Source of the DNA: Medicago truncatula
Taxonomy: Eukaryota; Streptophyta; Magnoliopsida; Fabales; Fabaceae
Length of the DNA stretch: 64,000 bases
Reading direction: 5' to 3'
Assembly: GCF_003473485.1 (NCBI RefSeq)
Contig: NC_053043.1
Coordinates: forward strand, 37,114,576-37,178,575
The notes under the pieces: generated by a model
Databases searched by the model: none
Seen by the model: the letters and a program-made list of their open reading frames with translations, nothing else
Told to the model about the DNA's origin: nothing
Part shown: positions 12,651 to 24,582 of the stretch, in pieces
How positions within the stretch are numbered: position 1 is the first letter of the stretch
How the letters are laid out: the number at the start of each line of letters is the position of its first letter
Program-made: the position numbers and the translations under genes

Positions 12651-13030
12651 TGCGCTACGTGACTTAACTCACGCTAAGTACTATTTTTCGTTCAAAACCC
12701 AGTAGGCAACCACAAAGCTCCATTTTTTTTATCCCTCCACCTCCAAAAACCCAAAAAGTGAGAATTTTTGGGTCAAAATCTTCATTCCAAATTATTGCAA
12801 ATCGTTATAAAACAAGTTTCTATGTTCATCAAGCATCAAAGAACAGGTAATGTACCGTCAAAACTCATTCGTTTTTGCTGGTTATTCTGGCAGTTACGTT
12901 TTTTTGCAGTAGGGTGTAGGGTTTAGCGTGAGTTAACTCACGCTAGTTGTAAGAGCTGTGCGAGTTAACTCATGCGCGAGTTAACTCATGCGGAAGGTTA
13001 ACACTAGCGTGAGTTAACTCACGCTACTGT
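12651..13030. repeat. Array of GTTAAC-centred palindromes
   Basis: Two perfect 22-base palindromes centred on GTTAAC stand at 12924-12945 and 13005-13026. Each reads from tagcgtgag to the mirror ctcacgcta. Between them are two tandem gcgagttaactcatgc units (about 12960-12992), and a degenerate outlier (acttaactcacgct) lies at 12662-12675. Arrays with a different outer sequence but the same GTTAAC core occur at 52636-52715 and 63528-63595. No ORF is associated. The element class is not recognised. Confidence 0.7.
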
Positions 13031-13139
13031 GATGCCAAGATTTTGAAATTTTGCGCCACTTTTTTTACTTGCTTTGCTTGCCGCACAAGTCATTTATTTA
13101 TTATACCGAAGAGTTTTTGGGTGAAACTATGACAATTGC

Positions 13140-14290
13140 AACATATTTGATCATCAGACGTCCATCAATAGTAATAGACTTTAAGACACCAATAAAGGCA
13201 TAGAGTGGGAAGTCGGAAGACTACTCAACTTTGAAGATTTTCGAGGCTTTAGCGTATCTGCATATCAAGTAAGACAAGCTTGATGCTGGAGTTGTGAAAT
13301 GTTTCTTCATTGGTTATCCAGAGCGTGTGCACAGTTACAAGTTGTGGAAATTGGAATCTATATGAGGATCAAGAGCGATGATAAGCAAGGACGTTACTTT
13401 TGATGAGACCCGTATGAGGATAAAGTTAAAAGACCTAGAGACTCTAGAGCCACAAACAAGTGTAGAGGAAACTCAATTTGAGGCGGAGCTTCCAAATAAT
13501 GAGAAAGAGGATGTAGAGGATCAGACTCCAAACATCAGATTCAAGTGGAAGTCAATCGATAGTGGACCTTGATTATCAACTGGCAACAGATAGGGCAAGG
13601 AGGACCATACGACACCTAGAAGATATGTTAGGCTAACTTGGTTTGTTATGCTCTAAATGCGGCTGTCAGAATTGCAGGACTCGGAACCAAGGACCTTTAA
13701 AAAGGCATTTCAGATCAAGGGTAGCAAGGGATGGTTGAAGGCAAGGAATGAAAAAATGCATTCATTTGTGAAGAGCCAAACTTGGAAACTTGTGAAGCTA
13801 CCAAAAAAACAAAAGGGTATTCAGCTGCAAGTGGATTTTCAAGAAAAACGAAGGTATTACAGGAGTTGAGAATCTGAGGCACAAAGCAAGACTTGTGGTT
13901 GTGGGAAAGGGTTTCACTCTAGTTGAAGGGATTGACTACTATGAGATCTTTTCACATGTGGTGAAGCATTGTTCCATAAGGTTACTTATAGCTACCATGA
14001 ATCATTACAATCTTGAGTTGAAGAAAATGTATATGAAGACCGCCTTCTTATATGGTGACATTGAAGAGACGATCTATATGGAGAAACTGGAAGGTTTTAT
14101 GGAGGACAAGTCCAAGATGTGTCTTTTGAAGAAATTGTTGTATGTGTTGAAACAAAGTCCAAGACAATAGTTCATCAGTTTGATGAGTTTCTTTTGAAGA
14201 CCGGTGTTGTAAGAAGTAGGTATGATTTTTATGTGTACATATTAAAGAAGGATGAAAAAGTCATTCTCTACCTTCTTCTAAAAAATTACT
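13140..14290 (+). pseudogene. Decayed Ty1/copia pol fragment
   Basis: Broken plus-strand frames follow the order of a copia polyprotein. After the integrase come RPSIVIDFKTP (near 13160), DAGVVKCFFIGYPERVHSYKLW (about 13280-13345), SKDVTFDE (13384), the Q/E-rich linker, then the reverse transcriptase start WLKARNEKMHSF..TWKLVKLPK (about 13730-13815), LRHKARLVVVGKGF (about 13875-13916), EGIDYYEIFSHVV (13925), IRLLIA, and LKKLLYVLKQSPRQ (about 14128-14167). Several stops and frameshifts interrupt it. The fragment ends at the outer breakpoint of the inverted P450 duplication. No LTRs are seen around it. Confidence 0.85.
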
Positions 14291-14523
14291 GTCCATCAAA
14301 TACTATCAAAGTTATTAGAAAAATATCATACATCTCACAACACACAAAAGTATTTTCTATAAATAAATATATATCTTGGGTACAGCTTTAAGTAACTTGG
14401 TCAAAAAAACTTAAACTAACTTAAATTCAAAACATGCATGGCACACAAACTTTTTTTGGTCACAATGGACGTGCCTTATACAAATATAAATATCCTAATG
14501 TATGAATGTATTGTATTTGTATG

Positions 14524-16925
14524 TTACACCTTATTTACTCTAATTGGAATTGCTTGCAAGGGTTGATCAATATCTCTATCTCCATTTTCCAGTTTCCAAT
14601 CAAAGGAATTAATCAATGATCCTAACATTGTATGCAACATTCTAATAGCAAGTGGCATTCCAGGACATATTCTTCTCCCACTACCAAATGGTATGAATTG
14701 ATAATGTTGGCCCTTGAAATTAATTTCTGACCCCAAAAACCTTTCTGGTGAAAACAAAGTTGGATTATCCCAAATATTAGGGTTTCTTCCCATAGCCCAT
14801 TCATTAATTAGAATTTGTGCACCTTGTGGGATTATGTATCCTTTAATTTTTACATCTATTTTGGCTTTTCTTGGTAGCAAAAGTGGAGCTGATGGATGCA
14901 AACGTAACGTTTCTTTTACTACTGCTTGCAAATATGGGAGTCTAGTAATGTCTGATTCATCAATTGGATTTCCTATACCAATTATTTGTTGAAGCTCTTC
15001 TTTGAGTTTTGACATTGCATTAGGGTTGTGGATTAGTTCAGCCATTGCCTTTTCTATTGTGTAGGAAGTTGTATCAGTCCCCGCAACAAATAAATCCTAT
15101 TATAAAGTAACAAAATGTAATACAAATGTTTATTAATAAAAATAATGAGTATGTTGTCAAAATAGAAAAAAGGAAAATGACTTTCATGTCAATCACTAAG
15201 ATCAATATTATGAGTGATTATGATGATATAATTTTAAATCTTAAATTGCTAAATATATGTTGTCTTGAGTATGGATTATCCAAGAAATCATAATAACATG
15301 TCTTAAATTACTAGTAAACAAATTAAAATTTGGCTTAAATATGTTTTACGTCAAAAAATGATCAAATTCGGTTTTAGTCTTCATAAAAAAATAGTGGCAT
15401 GTTTCCTTCCCAGCAAAATGTTCATGCTTGGATTTTTTTTGTCCATGATGGGTTTTAAATTTTTTAAAATTGTTTTATTATCCTTTTTATAGAAAAGTTC
15501 TAGGACAACGAAAAACGTGTCACATTTTTCTATGAGACGAAAAACGAAATTTGATAATATTTTAGGGACTAAAAACTTATATAACTCTTAGAAGTTAAAC
15601 TAAGAAACTAGTGTAATATTATGACATTGTTGTGAACTTTGTGACAAAATTAATTATCATAAACAAAAAGAAATTGTGTGACCATGTGCCATGTTCCATC
15701 CTGGTAATTTTTTATGCATGACTAATTGGCATCCCTAATCTTGAAAAGAAATTTTGTGACCATGTGCCATGTATATGAATACATTTTTATTTTCAAGAAA
15801 AAAATGAAGTATTGGGAGCTGTCAATCTGAGTCCAAGGGTAGCTTTCACTAGCTTATGATTTCGCTCTCTTTAGCTTTCACTATCTTATATGACATTATA
15901 AGATGGTCATTGGTTGAAACAAATTAGTTAAATATTTAAACCTTTTAAAAAATACTTAAATTATTAAAAGCAATAAAAAAACATAAGCATATTAAAGTAT
16001 AGATAAAAATAGTAAAAAGGGATGGTTAGAAAATTACAAGAAACAAATGTTTAATCTTTGTGTTGTCCATCTTTTGGCCATTCTCTTGAGAGATGTTGAG
16101 CAAATTGTCTAACATGTCATTATTTGTGACATAATCTTTCCCTTCTCTTAACTTCAATCTCTTGCTAATATAAGAATCAAGGATATGGAACAATTTTTCA
16201 ACATAAGCTGCTGAAACTCCTCTTATACCTTGTGGATCAACCATCTTTAAAATAGGGAAAAAATCAACCAAGTTTGGAGTTCCTATTGCTCTCACAAGAT
16301 TTTCAATTATACCTTTATATTCATCAGTTTCTCCTGCAGAGTTAACAAAGTCCATAGAAAAAAATGTGTTTGACAAAAAATTCAATGAAGTTTTAAAAAC
16401 AGCTTTTCCAACATCAACAGCTTCACCAATTAAGCTAATTCTATGAATATCACATAAAAGCTCTTGAAGCTTCTTACACCTAAGTGCATGGCTAGCATCA
16501 AGAGTTTTGCTAGAAAACAAATGGTTTTTGCATATTTTTCTTAGGTCTCTCCAAAGATCGCAAACCGGCATAAAGGGTAAGCTAAAATGATCATGATTGA
16601 AAACTGTAACAGCTTGAGGGACTGTTCTGTTTGAGAGTAAGAGATCATGTGTTTGTAGAACTTCTTGTGCTACTTCTGCTGAAGAAATTATAATGGTAGT
16701 TATTTGCCCTAGCTTCATATGCATTATTGGACCATATATTTTTGAGAATTTGGCTAATGATTGTTGTGGTTTTTTTCCTAATTCAAAAACGTTTAGCATA
16801 ATTGCAAGAGGTGAAGGTCCTGGTGGAAGATTGTAATTTTGTTTTTTGGTTCTACCAATGAGGGAAATAAAGTTTATAGATATGTATGTTAATAGGAGGA
16901 GGAGCATTGTGATTGCAAAATACAT
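14524..16925 (-). CDS. Cytochrome P450, CYP76-type (gene 2 of cluster), intact, two exons
   Basis: Minus strand. Exon 1 is 16925-16038 and exon 2 is 15096-14524, joined in phase 0 to give 486 residues. The start chosen is the ATG of MYFAITMLLL. In gene 1 an in-frame ATG lies 11 codons further upstream, but here that codon is ATT, so this protein is shorter at the N-terminus by that amount. Motifs: membrane anchor, PPGP hinge, AGTDTTS I-helix, ETLR, PERF, and [11 protein letters not shown] with heme cysteine C440. It is predicted to be an ER-anchored monooxygenase of the CYP76 family, substrate unknown. It is nearly identical to broken gene 3 (exon 2 differs by one residue, Gln against Arg in LQAIPI/LRAIPI) and clearly related to gene 1. 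No frame defects. Confidence 0.93.
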
Positions 16926-17025
16926 TTTTGGACTCAATTGAGACAAGTAAGGATGAATATTGCTATTGCCTATGGGAGAGGATGAAATTAAGAGATTTTG
17001 ATGTTTTGCATTACTGAACTAATTG

Positions 17026-17034
17026 ATTTATATA
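17026..17034 (-). promoter_or_regulatory. TATA box of P450 gene 2
   Basis: On the minus strand tatataaat follows cacaccata and lies about 100 bases before the ATG, matching the promoters of genes 1 and 3. Confidence 0.65.
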
Positions 17035-17154
17035 TATGGTGTGCCTGAGGGTTAAAGTCCAAGTCAAGAAACCTCTAAAAAAAATCAAAGTCAAGAAATT
17101 AATATGTATGTTTTTGACGGAAACCAATAACACTTTGTATTTTTTTTAGACAAA

Positions 17155-17620
17155 TCTAGAGTATGGACTTGTATCAAGTATTGTATTTGATATTTCCTAT
17201 TTTGAATTTATCTTTTTTCGGTAACTTTTCGATATGTAATGTGTGAAACTTGTATTCAACATTTTCTTCGGTATTTCTAAAGTAAAAAACCTCATGAATA
17301 GTAGCAAGAGCTTTTTGAGAAACGCTGCTTAAAATTAGATGTGTTGGTGATACTTCCAGCGGCGAAACATTAATTTTGTCAACAACCTCAGCATCTTGAT
17401 TCTTCTCAAATTCGTCCTCAACACCATCAACAACATGAGGTTGTTCCCCTACAACATTCTCAATCTCATGTGCCTCGTAGTTTATCTCTATAGTTTCATC
17501 ATTTGTAATGTGCGCAATTGTGACAATTTCAATAACCGCAGTAATAGCAACCTAAGATTGCGCCTTAACTATGACCTGGGTACATCAAAATCTCTTAATC
17601 GCAACCTAAGACTGTGATTC
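17155..17620 (-). pseudogene. LINE remnant inside left duplication arm
   Basis: The minus strand is homologous to 29110-29640 plus strand, where the sequence is recognisable as the region between ORF1 and ORF2 of a plant LINE. Here roughly 600 bases present in the other arm (including the zinc-knuckle part) are missing, and frames are broken. It was present before the inverted duplication because both arms carry it. Confidence 0.6.
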
Positions 17621-18905
17621 ATTTATATTATCAAATAAAGTGTTTTGAATGTATCTAAGAGTGCGTTTAAAAGATAAAGGACATGACAGAATAACTCTAT
17701 TTATATAATGTTTGATTAAAAACCTGTTCGAGGGACATCACAAACTGGGGGTAAGAACCATGACAAAAATTTAAATTCTTGTCCTTTGCTAAACCCTAAC
17801 ACAACTTTTTATCTAATGTACAAACTGTCTAAAATATCAAAATAGTCTTTTATTCAACAAAAGCTGTAACACAACAACAAAAATATTGTTCAATACTATA
17901 AAAGTTTCTCGTGTGTTGTTCTATTTTATACCGTCCTATCATGTGTTTACCGTAATGTTTACCGTTTAACGGATCAAATTTACTCTAAGACAATCAAATA
18001 CCTAAAAACTATATATATGCCGGTGGCTGCTGGATATAAGAAATCATTTTCTACGAATTAAGAAATCATTTTCCTTCATGGCTGAACGAATCTAAGAAGT
18101 CAAGACAAGAATTTCTTGAACAAATTTGTGCTTGACGAGACTTGACTTTTTTCTTAAAGGAAAAAATGCTTTGTGACTCAAGCATACAGGTCACGGTAAT
18201 AATAATATAAACAAAAATTATTGTGACGAAAATGATTCTCTCTCCTATATTGATTTTTTTTATCTGTAATATATACATCTCTGATTATTATCATAAACAA
18301 AAATTGACATTTTAAATTCATTCAATAAATAATGTACGTGATCTTTGATATAAATCATATATTTTTTTTTTATTAAATAGACCTAAAATAGTAAAAAACT
18401 TATAATAAGAACCAATGATGTAACAATTTATTTTTATCAATAATTGATCCTGACATTGATCAGACATGGTGAACGCAATTATTAATATTCAGACAATTGT
18501 GCTAGTATGTGTACTATGTATGGCCCATTTAGTAATGATAGCAAACACGTACTTAAATGTTTATGTTGTTTAGGTCCTCAACTACTCCATTCGTCTCAAA
18601 TTAAATCAGTTATTTGTTTATTTCATATATACTATATCCGTTTTTAATTATAAGTTTTTTTTGGAAAAATAATGGAAATTAAGGAAATTGATATTGCTAA
18701 TAAATTTGTTTGTAATTACTTATTATTTTACAATTTTATCTATGAAAAAAGAATTAGTTTATGTTTTCAATGAGTACATCTTTGTTCCATTTACCAAACA
18801 TCCATTTATCCTTTTTCACTTCATATATGTGTGACATGTTGCAACAATAAAACCATTGGCTGAGATTAAAAGGTTTAAAAAATACAATTGTTTAATGAAA
18901 AACAA

Positions 18906-19015
18906 AACACGCGCGTGTTATCTGAGACAATAAACACAAACTTTCTTCTTCCTCTCATCAATATCATTGTCACTCCTCTTGCCGGCACCGCCACCACCAC
19001 CACCCCTCTCCCACA
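18906..19015 (+). repeat. Inner inverted repeat flanking the CACTA element, left copy
   Basis: The left copy (ataaacacaaactttcttcttcctctcatca, with gccggcaccgccaccaccacc further on) matches the reverse complement of 24583-24685 at roughly three quarters identity by eye. It lies just outside the left CACTA terminus. It may be the innermost part of the large inverted duplication or the ends of an older element into which the CACTA jumped. Confidence 0.55.
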
Positions 19016-20201
19016 ATCGGCTGGCGCCGTAAGCTTGTTTTCATACACTACTAAAAAAACAGTGATTTTCGGACGGAATTTTCAGACGGATACGATTTTG
19101 TCTGATTTTTTTGGACGGATTTGGGACGGTTTTAACGGAGCGAAATTTTCGTCCCAAAATCGTGTGAAAAATTTATGACATGTTCAAACATGGTTTTTTC
19201 CCACGAATTTCGCACGAATTTCCTTAAAAAAACAAATCCGTTCCAAAACCGTGTGAAACATTGAGACGGATTTCAGACGGAATTAAAGGTTTTTATTTCA
19301 TTTTTATTAACTGTGAAATTTTCATGTCCCGCCTGTACTCCTAAAATTTCCCTCTCGTGTACTGCTCTCTCTCATAACCAATCTCACTCTTTCTAACCCT
19401 AAAATCAATTTCACAATCAATTTAGGAAGCTCTTCAATCAATTTCTTCCAAAAACCAGTTTTAAGATTTCTCAAGCTCTTCAATCAATTTCTCAAGCGGT
19501 TTAAGTTTGGATTCTCTTCTCTTCAGATTTGAGGATTCTCAGTTTCAAGCTTTTCAAGGTATTACTACCCACTCTCTCTATTATAATGGGTGTTCTCTTC
19601 AACAAATCAACCATGTTCCCATAAATTTGTACCTGATTTTTGGTTCAATTTCTTGTGTTTATTTTGTTTTACTTAATAGGGTTTTTAGTGTGCTTAACTA
19701 CATGGACCTGGATTCACCTTTGTTCCCCTTTGTTGTTGAAATATATTGTGGGTTTTTGCTGTTCCAATTGTGGGTTTTGTGTTTTTAGGTGCTGTGTTGC
19801 TTCAGTGGGTGGATTTTTATTCCCTTAGTATTGTTTTTAGGTGCTGTTTTGCTTAGGTGGGTGTTGCTTTGGTTTATATTGTTTGCTAAGATCCATATTC
19901 ATGTTAAGGAAGTCATTTTAGGTGCTGTTTTGCTGTTTTGAAGTTTTAATCTTTCGGTGGTTTGTGTGGGGGTGTTGGCGGTTTTTTGGTGTTGTCTCGG
20001 TGCTTTTGCTGTCAATAACTGTTATTGCTGAGACACTATCACACTGAAACACTCACAAGGAAAAATGTGGTAACTTTTATTGTCTTAACAGAGTCATTAG
20101 AATCAAATAGAAAGAGGTCCTTTTGTCACAATGAACCACTTTTTTGTTTTTTTTTAGCAAATAATAGTCCACTTTTTAGTTTATTTTGTTATGAATACTA
20201 T

Positions 20202-21091
20202 GATAGCCCCTACTATGGTCCCTAAAAAAAGTTCCACCTTTGAACCTCAACAAATAACTTAGTACAGCCGATTACCTCACTTTAGTTTTTTATTTTTTAC
20301 AATAACCTCACTTTTTCCTAAAAAAGCGACATTCAGTGCTAAGTAACTAGAAATTGAAAAATGTCCAAAAATTCTCAATTTGCATAGCAAATGTATTAGA
20401 GAATCATTTCAGGACATGTTTTACAAAATATGAATGTAATGAATGATAATGAGGTCCAAAATCAATACAATAGATTTGTGCAGAATTTCATAAAAAAGTA
20501 ATATGCAGAAAATCTTTGACAGATGTTTCCTCAATCCCATTATTAAAACTTGTCGATCTAACCGCAATTGAACAAAAAAAATTGGTTGTTGAGGCTCTTG
20601 TTCAACAGAAAAATATCCATCGTAAATATGTAAAAAGCTGTAAATTCAAGTCGCTGAGGCTATTTTGCAGATCTACCCATATTGAGACGAGAAAGATACA
20701 AATCGGTCTTGTTCCGAATTCGTTCCGGCATACCCATCGTACTTCTTGTTTTTGTAAATGGCATGGTTGCAGATCTAGGCATGAGTTATTGTCTTGAAAA
20801 ATGTTTTGTTTCTGATGTTGATATCGAACTGATTGTAGAGGCAGCATCGAAATGAATCGAAATAAGATTTGTATTTTTCTCTTTCAACCATGTTTAATCT
20901 GCTGTCAATGTCAACAAGGAGCTCGATCTTTCATTTTAAATTGTTCATCATTTGTTTTTGTTAAGAATAACTATATTAGCACGTGGGTAGAGTTCTACTA
21001 TTCTTTATTTTGTAGGCAACCGGCAACAAGAGGTTATTTGAACAGGTGCACCAATGGACCTTTATTTTGACGGTCCATATTAGGGGCTCCC
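20202..21091. mobile_element. Mutator-like element nested in the CACTA element
   Basis: An 890-bp insert is bounded by the 9-bp direct repeat gaatactat (20193-20201 and 21092-21100). Its ends are inverted: left agcccctactatggtcc, right (reverse complement) agcccctaatatggacc, followed on both sides by an A-rich run. A 9-bp duplication is typical of Mutator-like elements. No MULE transposase is seen. The interior 20510-20850 has open frames on both strands with no recognised domain and could be captured host sequence. That last point is speculation. Confidence 0.75.
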
Positions 21092-21913
21092 GAATACTAT
21101 CACTATTCTAATGTTAATCTATCTCGTTAACACACATCGACTGTACTTGCATGACACAACTATTATCAAATGACAATATTAAAATTAAAATAATGTAAAT
21201 AATTATTCCAAGAACATCCTTGACACCACTATAAATAAACTCTTAGAGACAACACATCAAAACATATAGTAAACTAGAACCAGTAAGCTAAGCATTTAGT
21301 TAATTAATTAGGAGAGTATGTGCTCTTGCTGGTAGCTTTATGTTACTGCTGGTTTTGTTTTTTGGCATCAGTCTCGGTTGGTTGAGGTACTGTGTGGTGT
21401 GCTACTGTGTTTTTTGCAGCTGTAGTAGTTTTGTTGTGGCACTGTCTACGATTCTGCTGTAGGCATAATCTACTGGTGCTTATGTCATGCTGCTATGTGT
21501 TTTTGGATTTTAGTTTTAGGTGTTCGCTTGCTTTTTTAAAAACTTTAAAGTGCTGGAATGACAGATTTTGAACAACTCATGAATGGAAATATATGGGGAT
21601 GATTGCTTTCCTTGCACATCCTTCTTTTCTTACGAGAATGATTGCTTAATAATATTTGATTATATGACAACTATTAGTTGTTGTTATGATTTAGTTGTTT
21701 TATGTTTATTTGATTTATATGAAAACTATTAGTATCATATTGATTTGTTAGTCACTTTGAAAATTAATAGTTGTAAATCCATAGTGATATAACAAGTTAG
21801 CATATTGTGAACAGTCTTGTAAGATCTAGGACATCATGGACACTTTACTATAAAAGTTATGAAATTTCTAGATCTATACATGCATTGCTAAATTTTTTAA
21901 CACGAAACAGAGT

Positions 21914-23647
21914 ATGGGAATTCCAGAACATCGAAAATGGATGTATAAAAGACTTCTTCCCAATCGGGCAGGAATGAAAACTGAATTTGTTAGTGGTGTT
22001 AATAATTTTATAGAACAAGCAATTAGGCAACCTGAGTTTACAGATAATGGGGGTAAGCTTAGGTGTCCTTGTAGTAAACATAGAAACATAGATTTCTTAA
22101 CTCCAGGTGAGGTTACCCTTGATTTGTATAAGCATGGTTTCCAGCCAAGCTATTGGTGTTGGGATTCTCACGGGGAAAGTTCTTTAAGCTCAAGTAGTAG
22201 AAATGCAAATAATGTGAACAGAGAAAGCACTTGCAACCAACCGTCAAGTTTTGAGTCACAAAGAAATACCTATGAGGCTATGATTGTTGATGCTATTAGG
22301 CCAGAAAATTTGGACCAATTTGAGCCACAGCCGGAGGAACCTCCAAACAGGGAAGCCAAACTCTTTTATGATTTGTTACAATCTGCGCAGCGACCATTGT
22401 GGGAGGGTTGTGATACCCACTCGGAATTATCAATGGCGGTTGAACTATTGACTATTAAATCTAAGGGGAATATGTCTCAAAAAAGTTTTGATAAGCTACT
22501 AAAAACTATGAAGAAGGGTATGCCTAAGGATAATTGTCTCGTCCCTAATTTCTACTATGCAAAGAAGTTGGTATCAAAGCTTGGAATGGAAAGTAAAGTA
22601 ATAGATTGTTGCATCAACGGTTGTATGTTGTACTACAAAGACTACGAAATGGCAAAAGAATGTCGGTTCTGCCATGCTCCAAGGTATAGGGTAGGTAAAG
22701 GGGGTAAAGAGTTAGCTTTAAAGAGTATGCATTATCTACCGATCACACCAAGGTTAAAGAGACTATACGCGTCAGCAAATTCTGCACGCCATATGAGATG
22801 GCATTATGAGCACCAACAAGTTGAGGGTGTCCTTGAACATCCTTCTGATGCAGAAGCATGGAAGCATTTTGATCAAAAGTATCCAGAATTTGCTTCTGAA
22901 TCACGCAACGTAAGACTTGGATTATGTTCTGATGGATTTACTCCTTTTGGTTAATCCGCTTCTCCATATTCATGTTGGCCTGTAATAGTGACTCCATACA
23001 ACCTCCCTCCATGGATGTGTATGTCTACTCCTTATTTGTTTTTGACAATGATCATTCCCGGCCGTAGTAATCCCAAAAGTAAGATAGATGTGTATTTACA
23101 GCCGTTGATTGATGAGTTAAAGTCATTGTGGGACGAGGGTGCTTTAACCTATGATGTTTCCAAAAAACAAAATTTCGTAATGAGAGCTGCTTTAATGTGG
23201 ACAATTAATGATTTTCCCACATATGGAATGTTGTCAGGATGGATGACAGCCGGAAAAATGGCATGTCCTTGTTGTATGAATCACACAAAAGCATTCCGAT
23301 TGGAGAATGGTGGTAAGTCATCATGGTTTGACTGTCAAAGAAAATTCTTGCCAAGTGATCACCCATTTAGAAGAAATAAGGATGGCTTTTATAAGAATAG
23401 GGTTGTGAGATCAGAACCGCCTCCTAGGTTGACCGGCGAACAAGTATGGAATGAAGTTCAGACAATGCCAACGATAATGGACAATATTGATGAAGTTCGA
23501 ATTCCAGGTTATGGAGATAAACATAATTGGAAAAAACGAAGCATTTTTTGGGAATTGCCTTATTGGAGCACTAACTTGATTCGACACAATCTTGATGTCA
23601 TGCATATTGAGAAAAATGTATTTGATAATGTGTTTAATACTGTTTAA
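21914..23647 (+). pseudogene. TNP2-like CACTA transposase, broken
   Basis: From the ATG at 21914 the frame begins with a transposase-associated domain (HRKWMYKRLLPNRAG, then LRCPCSKHRN, then LYKHGFQPSYWCW). It continues into the TNP2/Transposase_21 core (PLWEGCDTHSELSMAVELL, CCINGCMLYYKDY, CRFCHAPRYR, YLPITPRLKRLYAS, MRWHYEH). At 22952-22954 an in-frame TAA interrupts the conserved DGFTPFG-x-SASPYSCWPVIVTPYNLPPW stretch. The frame then stays open to 23647 (IIPGRSNPKSKIDVYLQPLIDEL, NDFPTYGMLSGW, CPCC, HNLDVMHIEKNVFDN). The C-terminal third is missing: the frame stops after FNTV, where catattgagaaaaatg is repeated, consistent with a deletion between short repeats. It is not functional as it stands. 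Confidence 0.9.
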
Positions 23648-23844
23648 TACATATTGAGAAAAATGAGCATTTGTTTACTCTTGAATTATTATTTATTTTT
23701 ATTTGATTTAGTATGTATTATTGAATATCAATTTTACATATTGGAATTTATCCCACACTCATTAAAAAAATATGAATGGTAGCAATTTTGTAAAATAAAA
23801 AAAATTATAACCACGATTGAAAAGCGTGGAAATTATTTTAAAGC

Positions 23845-24281
23845 AATTTTAATCCGTCCGAAAATCGTTTGAAAATTTATCTTGAATCCGTCTGAAAACC
23901 GTAGGAAATTATAACTCAATTCCGTCTGAAAATCGTAGGAAATTAAATTAAATTCCGTCCGAAAACCGTAGGAAATTAAATTCAATTCCGTCCGAAATCC
24001 GTTTGAAATTAAATTCAATTCCGTCCGAAATCCGTTTGAAATTTAGTCCAATATCCCACAACTGTGTTTGTACGAAAACCGTATGAAATCCGTCCGAAAT
24101 ATATTTCAGACGGAATTTGGGACGAAACTAAGATTTGCGACGCGGCTTTTTCGGACAACGCCCAATCTGTCCGAATTCCGTCCGAAAACGCATTTCCGTC
24201 CGAATTCCGTGGGAAAGTTCCGTAAATTCCGTCCCAAAACCGTCCAAAATTTCGTCCGAAAATGACCTTATTTTAGTAGTG
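23845..24281. repeat. Subterminal repeats of the CACTA element (right side)
   Basis: About seven direct copies of a unit of roughly 35 bases run to 24060, each containing ttccgtccgaaaaccg or ttccgtccgaaatccg then tttgaaattaaattcaa. Both orientations of the gtccgaaa core then continue to the terminus. Matching inverted motifs (ttcggacggaatttt and relatives) lie at 19065-19290 behind the left end. In CACTA elements such repeats bind the element-encoded DNA-binding protein. Confidence 0.85.
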
Positions 24282-24582
24282 ATATATCAGTTGCTCAAAG
24301 TAACACTAACACCATGATGATTAATGTCAATGTAAAATGTAAGGATGACGGTAGCAAAGTGCAGATTCAAGGTTACAATTTTTACTACATCCTATCAGTT
24401 TGAGAAAATCAATTAAAGTATAAAAAAAAAAAAACTTTGTTGAAGACTCTTTCATGCCTGCTCTTTCCAATTCCTTTCGTGATTTAAAGGACAAAGCGGT
24501 GGTGAAGGTTGGAACGGCAAGACTGTGAATTGTATATGGATTAGAAGGGGGAGAAATATGCTGGTGTACGGAGGGAGAGGGA

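Larger units (their letters stand above)
14305..18290 (-). repeat. Left arm of large inverted duplication (carries P450 gene 2)
   Basis: Read on the minus strand, this region is collinear with 27395-33325 on the plus strand. Matched blocks are the 3' flank (14305-14523 with 33104-33325), both exons and the intron, the promoter (16926-17110 with about 30320-30527), a LINE remnant (17155-17620 with about 29110-29640), unique sequence (17640-17960 with 27780-28500) and 17960-18285 with 27395-27775. The right arm is longer because of insertions. Confidence 0.85.
19046..24281 (+). mobile_element. CACTA (En/Spm, CMC) DNA transposon, 5.2 kb, both ends present
   Basis: The element starts CACTACTAAAAAAACAG at 19046 and ends ...TTTTAGTAGTG at 24281, a CACTACTAAAA terminal inverted repeat. 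It is flanked by the 3-bp duplication ATA (19043-19045 and 24282-24284). Just inside both ends lie many subterminal repeats of the type ttccgtccgaaaaccgt. It encodes one recognisable protein, a broken TNP2-like transposase (21914-23647). The usual second gene (TNP1/TNPA-like) is not recognisable. A Mutator-like element is nested at 20202-21091. Sequence near 19335-19560 looks like a leader (CT-rich, then a possible donor at caag/gtatta). The element is probably non-autonomous now. Confidence 0.92.

Noticed and set aside
14714..14992. Open frame on the plus strand opposite P450 gene 2 (and its twin opposite gene 3 at 32635-32913)
   Set aside because: Antisense shadow of P450 exon 2. The same frame appears at both copies only because the exons are nearly identical.
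18066..18278. 70-residue minus-strand open frame inside the left duplication arm
   Set aside because: The matching segment of the right arm (about 27540-27700) does not keep the frame and no domain is visible.
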